Assembly (NCBI GenBank): GCA_041163765.1
Contig: JBEAQS010000154.1
Span: 1 to 9,405 of the forward strand
From: MAG-120531 sp041163765
GTDB taxonomy: Bacteria > Bacteroidota > Bacteroidia > Flavobacteriales > Flavobacteriaceae
Reading direction: 5' to 3'
Length of the DNA: 9,405 nt
Shown: piece after piece, positions 1-6,478 of the stretch
Position numbering within the stretch: the first letter of the stretch is position 1
Layout: each line of letters begins with the position of its first letter
Notes under the pieces: model-generated
Databases searched by the model: none
What the model saw: only the letters and a program-made list of their open reading frames with translations
Told to the model about the DNA's origin: nothing
Made by a program: the position numbers and the translations under genes

Positions 1-1257
1 GACGCCTTGGTACTGTACGGTATGGGTTTTAAAATACTCGACCATCGCTGCTTTCTCCTGTTGGTCAGCACCTAGTTGGTTGAGGATATTCAACAGGTGC
101 ATTTTCATGTGTCCTTTTTGAATTCCGGTAGTGACTAGCGATTGAACGGCGGCCCAGTTTTGCGCCAATCCAGCCGCAGCGACAATACCCATCAGTTTTT
201 GTGCTGAGGGTGTGCCCAGCATTTCCAAGGACCATTTGACCAGTGGGTGCAACTGCGTCAACCCGCCTACGGTACCTAAGGAAAGGGGTACTTCTATCCA
301 GAATTTAAAAACCCCGTCTTCTATGCTGCACTGGGTCAGGGACGTGTATCGACCGTCTTTGGCTGCGTAGGCGTGTACACCGGCTTCAATAGCTCTAAAA
401 TCATTGCCCGTAGCCAGTACTACCGCGTCAATCCCATTCATGATGCCCTTGTTGTGCGTCACGGCTCGATAGGGTTCCACCCGAGCTATGTCCACGGCTT
501 GTTTTATTTTTTCGGCAAATGCCTCCGCACTCATTCCCTCCACACCACCTAGATCTTCGACGGGACAGCATACCTCAGAGCGCACCGTGCAATCAGGGAC
601 GTAGTTAGACAGAATACTCATCACCACGGTGAGTGAAGGATCCTCCGCTTTTAAGGTTTGAGCGAGCTGCTCCAAGCAGGAATTGATAAAGTTGGCCCCC
701 ATAGCATCAGCCGTGCCAAAGCGCACAAATAGCTGGTAATAGTCAGGCAAATCCTGTGTTTTATTCACCAACTCTATGGACCGAATGCCGCCTCCTCGTT
801 TCTCCATATTGGCCACTAAAGGGGCGACGCTTTGAAGCAATAGCGGCTGGATTCGATCAAAAAATTGTTGGGTTTTTTCCGGGCCTCCAGAGCGCGTAAA
901 GTGCACTTGGCCGATCTTGTCGGTGCCTATGATGCGGGTGTGAAACCCACCTCGGGATGCCCAGTATTTGGCTGATTTACTCGCGGCGGCCACTACCGAG
1001 CTCTCCTCAATCACCATCGGTAGTGTGTAGGATACCCCGTCGATTAGAAAGTTGGGCGCTACACCAAAAGGCAGGTAAAAGTTGGTTAGGGTATTTTCAA
1101 TAAACTCATCGTGTAGCTGTTGTGTCTGAGGATCTGTGTGCCAGTAGGCCTCCAATAAGGAGGTTACCGCCTGGGGATCGGACGCGTAGGTGTCGACCAC
1201 CCACTTTATTTTTTCTGATTTAGTCCATTTCGAAAATCCGTCTACCGATGAGGCCAT
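1..1257 (-). CDS. mvaA: hydroxymethylglutaryl-CoA reductase, class II (partial, C-terminus off the left edge)
   Basis: This enzyme interconverts HMG-CoA and mevalonate with a nicotinamide cofactor in the cytosol. Class II enzymes are often labelled 'degradative', but in many bacteria they serve mevalonate-pathway isoprenoid synthesis, which I infer here. The 419 visible codons are open to the window edge. Class II landmarks can be seen: the catalytic-Glu motif EESSVVAAAS (about residues 84-93), DAMGAN (184-189), the catalytic Lys in HNKGIMNGID (K270), ATGND with the catalytic Asp (D286), LAQN (364-367) and the catalytic His in GIQKGHM (H383). The family is about 430 residues long, so only a short tail should be missing. 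I chose the ATG at 1257 because the protein then begins close to the conserved GFSK segment. An in-frame ATG at 1293 would add 12 residues, but a promoter-like element lies between the two starts. The gene is divergent from the S9 peptidase. It is unlikely to be the class I (eukaryotic/archaeal) type, because the motifs match the class II form. Confidence 0.95.
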   Translation of the reverse strand, partial: MASSVDGFSKWTKSEKIKWVVDTYASDPQAVTSLLEAYWHTDPQTQQLHDEFIENTLTNFYLPFGVAPNFLIDGVSYTLPMVIEESSVVAAASKSAKYWASRGGFHTRIIGTDKIGQVHFTRSGGPEKTQQFFDRIQPLLLQSVAPLVANMEKRGGGIRSIELVNKTQDLPDYYQLFVRFGTADAMGANFINSCLEQLAQTLKAEDPSLTVVMSILSNYVPDCTVRSEVCCPVEDLGGVEGMSAEAFAEKIKQAVDIARVEPYRAVTHNKGIMNGIDAVVLATGNDFRAIEAGVHAYAAKDGRYTSLTQCSIEDGVFKFWIEVPLSLGTVGGLTQLHPLVKWSLEMLGTPSAQKLMGIVAAAGLAQNWAAVQSLVTTGIQKGHMKMHLLNILNQLGADQQEKAAMVEYFKTHTVQYQGV

Positions 1258-1272
1258 GTGCTTATTTTGTTC

Positions 1273-1280
1273 CAAAGATA
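1273..1280 (-). promoter_or_regulatory. candidate Bacteroidetes -7 promoter element for mvaA
   Basis: The minus strand reads TATCTTTG, a full match to the Bacteroidetes -7 consensus TAnnTTTG used by the primary sigma factor. It would start transcription about 1266, giving a very short leader before the ATG at 1257. No TTG was found at the usual -33 distance, so the call rests on the -7 element alone. Confidence 0.4.
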
Positions 1281-1303
1281 AGCCAATGTCCATTTTTATG
1301 TTA

Positions 1304-1321
1304 TTTTTAGGAACCTAAAAA
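1304..1321. promoter_or_regulatory. perfect 18-bp palindrome in the divergent mvaA/peptidase spacer, possible operator
   Basis: The sequence TTTTTAGGAACCTAAAAA has two 8-base arms that are exact reverse complements around a central AA. It ends 7 bases before the peptidase ATG. If the -7 element at 1273-1280 is real, it is centred about 46 bases upstream of the mvaA transcript start. Symmetry of this kind is typical of a site for a dimeric regulator. The arms are AT-rich with only a GG/CC core, so it makes a poor hairpin terminator. No known regulator is assigned. Confidence 0.5.
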
Positions 1322-1328
1322 AATTGAG

Positions 1329-3548
1329 ATGAATCACATCAATACCCTACGGGGTTGGGCATTGGGCGCATTGGCCTGTATGTTTATCGCTCACGTCCCC
1401 GAACTGCAAGCCCAGACAAAATCCATCACCATTGAAGAAATCTATAACGGCACCTTTAGAACCCAAGGGATGGACGCTTTGCGCTCCCGCAACAACGGTA
1501 CCGAATATACCGTACTTCAGATGGATCGGGCGACAAAAACCCAGTCTATAGATCTTTTTGACTACGCTACGCTTTCCAAAGTAGGTACGCTATTAAGCAC
1601 CCAGGATGTGCCAGAGGTAGGCGTGTTTAGCAGTTATACATTCAGCCCTGACGAAACGAAAGTGCTTCTCCACACACAGATAGAGCCGATTTATCGCCGT
1701 TCTCGTCTGGGAATTTATTACGTCTACGATTTTACTAACCGATCACTGGTGCAGCTCACCAATCACAAAATCCAAGAACCCACATTTTCCCCAGATGGAA
1801 GCAAAGTGGCTTATGGGTACCAAAACAACCTGTATTATGTCGATTTGATCACGGGGGTACACCACCAAATCACCCAAGACGGGGAGAAAAATGCGATCAT
1901 CAACGGCATTACCGATTGGGTGTATGAGGAAGAATTTAGTTTTGTGCGCGCCTTCGATTGGAACTCCAATGGAACTGCTTTGGCCTGGATACGCTTTGAC
2001 GAGCGAGCCGTTCCGGAGTTTTCCATGGATATCTATGGATCTGCGCTCTATCCTACCCAACAGGTGTTTAAGTACCCCAAAGCCGGTGAGGCCAATGCGG
2101 TTGTCTCCGTACACGTCTACCAACTTTCAGATCAGTCAGTGCAAACCGTACCTGTTTCGGCGGAGTATATTCCCCGATTACAATGGCGCAACAACCCTAA
2201 TTGGTTGAGTTTACAGACGCTAAACCGACACCAAAACGAGTTGACCCTCCACAATTACGAATACACCACCGGCACCCTAAGTGTGTTGCACACCGAAAAA
2301 GACGCCGCCTATGTCGATGTGACCTTTGACTTAACCTTTTTGGAGGACGATCGATACATCTGGAGCAGCGAGGCCAGCGGGTATAACCACTTATACCTGT
2401 ATGGAGCCAACGGAAAAATGCAGCGTCAGATCACTCAAGGTCCTTGGGAAGTAACCAGTTACTACGGGTACGACGCCAAAACCAAACAAATATTTTTCCA
2501 GTCTACCACCCAAAGTTCTATTCAACGCGATGTCTATGCCATCGGGATTAACGGAAAAGGCATGAGGCGTTTGAGTCCTCGGTCAGGAACCAACCATGCG
2601 GTGTTCAGTGCAGACTATACTTATTTTATCAATAATCATTCAAGTGCTCAATCTCCACCGAGCTATACCTTGCACCGCACCCACACCTTGGCTTCAAGCA
2701 AAGAGTCAGGAGCCTCGGGTGCTTTACAGTTGCGCACCATAGTGGATAACAGCCCACTTCTGGAGCAGCTTTCTGGGTACACCCTAGGCCAAAAAACATT
2801 TGGCACCCTCTCTGTTCACGGCAACGACCTCAATCTTTGGATGATTAAACCCAAGGATTTTGATCCAAACAAAAAATACCCGCTTTTGATGTTCCAATAC
2901 AGCGGCCCAGGATCTCAATCGGTGAGCGATAGCTGGATGGGCGGCAATGACTACTGGTACCATATGCTGGCCGAAAAAGGATATGTGATCGCTTGTGTCG
3001 ATGGCCGTGGTACTGGGTTTAAAGGTCGAGATTTTAAAAAGTCTACGTATTTAACCTTGGTGCATTTGGAGACTGAGGATCAAATTGAAGCGGGACGCAA
3101 GTTGTCCGAATTGCCCTTTATCGATCCTGATCGTACGGGTATTTGGGGTTGGAGTTTTGGGGGCGATATGGCCGTGAACTGCATCCTCAAAGGGGCTGAT
3201 GTATTTGAAACAGCTATATCTGTAGCTCCTGTGACCAATTGGCGTTTTTACGATTCTGTATATACCGAGCGATTTATGCGCACCCCACAAGAGAATCCGG
3301 AGGGTTACGACCAAAATGCACCGATGAATTTCGCGCACCTACTCAAGGGAAATCTTTTGTTGGTTCACGGTACTGCCGATGACAATGTCCATGTCCAAAA
3401 CAGTATGCGCTTAATCGAAGCTTTGGTCCAGGCCAACAAGCCTTTTGATTGGGCCATATATCCCGATAAAAATCACGGGATTTACGGGGGGAAAACCAGA
3501 GAACACCTCTATGAAAAAATGACCCAGTTCTTGCTGGATAAACTTTGA
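1329..3548 (+). CDS. secreted S9 family peptidase, dipeptidyl peptidase IV type
   Basis: This is an exported serine peptidase of the S9B (DPP IV) group, expected to remove Xaa-Pro or Xaa-Ala dipeptides from peptide N-termini in the periplasm or outside the cell. The N-terminus has a signal peptide: Arg8, a hydrophobic stretch at about 10-23, and likely cleavage after LQA at residue 28. Residues of about 40-490 form the beta-propeller. It holds DWVYEEEF (196-203), whose E201 and E202 correspond to the double Glu that binds the substrate amino terminus. Residues 500-739 form the alpha/beta-hydrolase domain. The triad is Ser609 in GWSFGG, Asp685 in GTADDNVH and His716 in KNHG. Tyr524 (YSGPGS) matches the oxyanion Tyr, and Y641, Y645 and N686 match the S1/S2 pocket residues. 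At 739 residues the protein is full length for the family. The nucleophile elbow has Phe where GWSYGG is usual, a mild change. The POT transporter follows 53 bases downstream on the same strand, which suggests linked release and uptake of dipeptides. Confidence 0.95.
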   Translation: MNHINTLRGWALGALACMFIAHVPELQAQTKSITIEEIYNGTFRTQGMDALRSRNNGTEYTVLQMDRATKTQSIDLFDYATLSKVGTLLSTQDVPEVGVFSSYTFSPDETKVLLHTQIEPIYRRSRLGIYYVYDFTNRSLVQLTNHKIQEPTFSPDGSKVAYGYQNNLYYVDLITGVHHQITQDGEKNAIINGITDWVYEEEFSFVRAFDWNSNGTALAWIRFDERAVPEFSMDIYGSALYPTQQVFKYPKAGEANAVVSVHVYQLSDQSVQTVPVSAEYIPRLQWRNNPNWLSLQTLNRHQNELTLHNYEYTTGTLSVLHTEKDAAYVDVTFDLTFLEDDRYIWSSEASGYNHLYLYGANGKMQRQITQGPWEVTSYYGYDAKTKQIFFQSTTQSSIQRDVYAIGINGKGMRRLSPRSGTNHAVFSADYTYFINNHSSAQSPPSYTLHRTHTLASSKESGASGALQLRTIVDNSPLLEQLSGYTLGQKTFGTLSVHGNDLNLWMIKPKDFDPNKKYPLLMFQYSGPGSQSVSDSWMGGNDYWYHMLAEKGYVIACVDGRGTGFKGRDFKKSTYLTLVHLETEDQIEAGRKLSELPFIDPDRTGIWGWSFGGDMAVNCILKGADVFETAISVAPVTNWRFYDSVYTERFMRTPQENPEGYDQNAPMNFAHLLKGNLLLVHGTADDNVHVQNSMRLIEALVQANKPFDWAIYPDKNHGIYGGKTREHLYEKMTQFLLDKL

Positions 3549-3601
3549 TCCAAGGATCCAATTTTTGATCGATATTCACCTATAAACTAAACCGACCAAT
3601 C

Positions 3602-4954
3602 ATGTCAACCACTGCAATACCCGTTCACGAACGTCAATTATTTGGCCACCCGGCCGGGCTCTATATTTTATTTTTTACCGAGATGTGGGAACGTTTTTCC
3701 TATTATGGAATGCGCGCGCTTTTTGTCCTTTTCTTAGTAGCGGAAACCACTTCGTCCAATGCGGGGTTTGGGTGGACCAACGAAGAGGCATTGGCCCTGT
3801 ACGGCACGTATACCATGTTGGTCTATTTGGCCTCCGTACCCGGCGGATGGGTCGCTGATCGCTTGCTGGGTCAGCGCAAAACCGTTATGTTGGGTGGAGC
3901 CCTGTTGTGCATCGGCCACGGAGTCCTCGCATTTAATTCTGAAATCGCCTTTTACATCGGCTGTTTGTTTATTATCCTAGGTGTGGGTGGGCTTAAGCCT
4001 AATATTTCGTCCATGGTAGGGGGGCTGTACAAACCCAAAGATGAACGACGGGATATCGGATTTTACATTTTCTATATGGGGATCAATATCGGAGGCTTTT
4101 TGGCCCCTATCCTCTGTGGGTATATCGGTGAAAAATACAATTGGCATTACGGATTTGGTCTAGCCGCCATCGGTATGCTGTTGGGTCAGGGCGTATACTT
4201 TTGGGGTCAAAAGTACCTGGTACATGTAGGCAATAAAATGAGTGTAAAGAACGAAGCAGACCGTGTTTTGCTTGAGCGCCCATTGACCAAAATTGAAAAA
4301 GACCGCGTCAAGGTGTTATTGATTTCCTTTTTGTTGATCATTTTGTTTTGGGCAGCTTTTGAGCAAGCGGGCGGATTGATGAATCTGTACGCTTCCCAAA
4401 AAACCGACCGAAATTTCTTTGGACTATTTGAGATTCCCGCCTCTGTTTTCCAGTCCGTCAACTCATTCTTTATCATCACCTTAGCTACCGCAGTCGGTGC
4501 TTTTTGGGTGCGCTGGAAAAAGAAAGGCAAAGAGGCTTCTTCTATTTTCAAAATCGCTTTGGGCTTGGTGATTATGGCCTTAGGGTTTGGCTTTATGGCT
4601 GCTGCTTCAGCCCAGTATGCCCAAGAGGGCTCATCAGCTATGTATTGGGTGATTTTGGCTTTCTTGTTCCATACGGTAGGTGAGTTATGCGCTTCCCCTG
4701 TTTCCTTGTCCTACATCACCAAACTAGCTCCTTTAAAATACGCCTCGATCATCATGGGCTTGTATTGGGCGGCTACAGGTTTGGGCAATAAAGTAGCGGG
4801 TAAAATCGGTGAGTTGTCACAAAGCTTGGGTGAATTTGAGATCTTCTTAGGCATAGCCATTGTTTGGAGCATTATTGGACTTCTGGTTATCGCCATGCTG
4901 AAACCCTTAAAGAGACTTTCACACGGGGCAGAAGATGGTGAGGTAGCCATGTAG
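3602..4954 (+). CDS. POT/PTR2 family proton-coupled di/tripeptide transporter
   Basis: This inner-membrane major-facilitator protein imports di- and tripeptides with protons. The first helix carries the signature ExxERFxYY (E27, E30, R31, F32, Y34, Y35), which is used in proton coupling. Other POT landmarks are GGWVADRLLGQRKT (81-94, the loop after helix 2), GLKPNISS (130-137, with the conserved helix-4 Lys at K132), FYIFYMGINIGG (154-165, the PTR2 signature), FEQAGG in helix 7 (E254) and GELCASPVSLS in helix 10 (E361). Hydrophobic segments run through nearly the whole 450 residues, with a charged central loop at about 206-236. The length fits a complete, rather compact family member. The gene follows the DPP IV-like peptidase at a distance of 53 bases and ends just before a strong hairpin, so the two genes are probably one transcription unit. 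The exact substrate range is not readable from sequence; nitrate and other POT substrates are possible but less likely beside a dipeptidyl peptidase. Confidence 0.94.
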   Translation: MSTTAIPVHERQLFGHPAGLYILFFTEMWERFSYYGMRALFVLFLVAETTSSNAGFGWTNEEALALYGTYTMLVYLASVPGGWVADRLLGQRKTVMLGGALLCIGHGVLAFNSEIAFYIGCLFIILGVGGLKPNISSMVGGLYKPKDERRDIGFYIFYMGINIGGFLAPILCGYIGEKYNWHYGFGLAAIGMLLGQGVYFWGQKYLVHVGNKMSVKNEADRVLLERPLTKIEKDRVKVLLISFLLIILFWAAFEQAGGLMNLYASQKTDRNFFGLFEIPASVFQSVNSFFIITLATAVGAFWVRWKKKGKEASSIFKIALGLVIMALGFGFMAAASAQYAQEGSSAMYWVILAFLFHTVGELCASPVSLSYITKLAPLKYASIIMGLYWAATGLGNKVAGKIGELSQSLGEFEIFLGIAIVWSIIGLLVIAMLKPLKRLSHGAEDGEVAM

Positions 4955-4965
4955 TCGGCCCCTTT

Positions 4966-5004
4966 TAAATCGCCCCTCAAAACTGTGTTTTGGGGGGCGA
5001 TTTA
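4966..5004. terminator. bidirectional hairpin terminator between convergent transporter and comEC
   Basis: An 18-pair stem joins 4966-4983 to 4987-5004 around a 3-base loop, TGT. All pairs are Watson-Crick except one T-G wobble (4977 with 4993). The core is GC-rich (ATCGCCCC with GGGGCGAT), and both strands end the hairpin in ATTTA. On the plus strand a T-rich ATTTATTTATG follows, which supports termination of the transporter transcript. On the minus strand no long T run follows, so termination of comEC may be weaker. It lies 11 bases after the transporter stop and 1 base after the comEC stop. Confidence 0.85.
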
Positions 5005-5005
5005 T

Positions 5006-6439
5006 TTATGGACCACCCAACTGCAGTACCCACTGCTCTTGGGCTCCCAGGTAGTTGACAACGGCCCAGAACCCTTCCAAAAGACCCCCATAGGGTATGG
5101 CCCACCAGGTTTCAGCGGGTAATAATCCAACAAACAAGCCGACTCCAATAATCAGTCCCATAATAGGCACCAGAAGAAGGTTGGCCAGTAAAAAGTGAAG
5201 GGGGAACGTATCAAAATAATACAAGCTAAGCGGAAGCACCCCCAATTGGGCGATCAAGCTGATTCCCATCAATTGAATGATAGGCTTGCTCAGCCTGATG
5301 AATCCATGATTTAAACCCGCGTGATTTCTCTGTTTGTTGGCGGCATGGTCCCATTTTTTGTCCCACCATTTGTTCCAATGAGGATACACCCAAATCAGTG
5401 CAGCTACCGCGCAGTAACTCATCTGAAACCCCACGTGAAAGATAAATAAGGGCTGCCAAATCAAGCTGCCCCAGAGCGCTATCCAAAAAAATTGTCGGGA
5501 GGCTCCAGGTCGTTGACTGTGTCTGGAAACGATCCACAGGCTGATCATCCCAGCAGCTCGAAGCACTGAAGGGCCTGAGCCGCATACCCAGGCATAGGTC
5601 CATAATCCACCAAGCGCAAGTGCTACCCTCGTTTTTTTAGACACCCCCCAAAAAATAAAACTCACCCACCAAAGCCACTGGTATGCCAACCCCATGTGAA
5701 GACCGGACACTGCTAATAGGTGGCTGACTCCCGCCTTGGAAAAGCGTTGACGCACCTGAGGAGGAATACCTTGTTTTTTCCCCCAAACCAATGCTCGATA
5801 CAGCGCCTGTATATGTTTTGGCCAGTTCGGGCCTACCTGTTGACCCGCGCTATCGACCCATTTGGTGGTCCATCGATCAAATGCAGCATGCGTTAACGGC
5901 GGATCATCCCAGCATAATTCGCGGACACGCCAACGCGATTTATACCCTTTTAGCCGCCAAAAGCTATGGGTAGTTGCTTGAGCCCAGGCAGAGACATACA
6001 GTTTTGTGTTAGGCGTCAAGATTGCTTTGCGCTGATCCATAGGTATGGCGAGCAGCACCTGGCCTCCTTGCGGAAATTGAGGGCTTTTTACTACATGGGC
6101 TCGGTAATTTTTTCCCCAGGTGTGTTGACTTTCCAGTTGCTCAATCGCTACCCACGCCTGGATGACTTGCGGTGTTTCTGGGGGTGATAATGCGCTGCTT
6201 AGGGCGCGGTGCATACGCACCGCGCCCCAACTAGCGACAGCCATCAGCAGGAGGAGTGGGGCGATTATTGGCCATATTCCAGCAGGCCCCACAGTGGGTT
6301 TCAACCACCATAAAGCGATGAGTGCTGCGGTGACTTCCAGTAAGGGTATTCGGGAGCCTATGGGCTCAAAGACAAAATACAACAAACTGCCTGTCAGCCA
6401 GCAGAGGACCAATGTGGGCAAAATAAAACGAGGGCGCAT
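5006..6439 (-). CDS. comEC: ComEC/Rec2 family DNA-uptake channel protein, short C-terminus
   Basis: ComEC forms the inner-membrane channel through which single-stranded DNA enters during natural transformation. Residues 5-75 hold three hydrophobic segments. Residues of about 90-175 form a soluble region in the position of DUF4131. The core Competence domain follows, with HLLAVSGLHMG (240-250), GSGPSVLRAAGM (287-298), VGFQMSYCAVAAL (336-348) and FPLHFLLANLLLVP (412-425). The 477-residue length is short: as I recall, flavobacterial ComEC proteins usually run to roughly 650-700 residues, with more membrane segments after the point where this one stops. There is also no metallo-beta-lactamase-like C-terminal domain. 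I count 34 tryptophans, about 7 percent, which is very high. The gene lies 39 bases after lpxB on the same strand and probably shares its transcript. The ATG at 6439 fits an N-terminus leading straight into the first membrane helix. Family assignment is secure; whether it still transports DNA is not. Confidence 0.88.
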   Translation of the reverse strand: MRPRFILPTLVLCWLTGSLLYFVFEPIGSRIPLLEVTAALIALWWLKPTVGPAGIWPIIAPLLLLMAVASWGAVRMHRALSSALSPPETPQVIQAWVAIEQLESQHTWGKNYRAHVVKSPQFPQGGQVLLAIPMDQRKAILTPNTKLYVSAWAQATTHSFWRLKGYKSRWRVRELCWDDPPLTHAAFDRWTTKWVDSAGQQVGPNWPKHIQALYRALVWGKKQGIPPQVRQRFSKAGVSHLLAVSGLHMGLAYQWLWWVSFIFWGVSKKTRVALALGGLWTYAWVCGSGPSVLRAAGMISLWIVSRHSQRPGASRQFFWIALWGSLIWQPLFIFHVGFQMSYCAVAALIWVYPHWNKWWDKKWDHAANKQRNHAGLNHGFIRLSKPIIQLMGISLIAQLGVLPLSLYYFDTFPLHFLLANLLLVPIMGLIIGVGLFVGLLPAETWWAIPYGGLLEGFWAVVNYLGAQEQWVLQLGGP

Positions 6440-6478
6440 GACCTAAATTTGTCGCGCTTTTCGCAGGGGCTAGGGGGC

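Noticed and set aside
1743..2123. A 126-codon minus-strand open frame inside the peptidase gene
   Set aside because: It is a shadow of the beta-propeller coding region and resembles no protein family I recognise.
3547..3558. Small inverted repeat GATCC-AA-GGATC directly after the peptidase stop
   Set aside because: The arms are only five bases with a 2-base gap and no T run, too small to be a terminator; the transporter gene seems to be read through from here.
5226..6446. Several open frames on both strands inside comEC (5226-5603, 5791-5973, 5966-6187, 6162-6446)
   Set aside because: All overlap the ComEC core motifs in other frames and none has its own domain or plausible start context.
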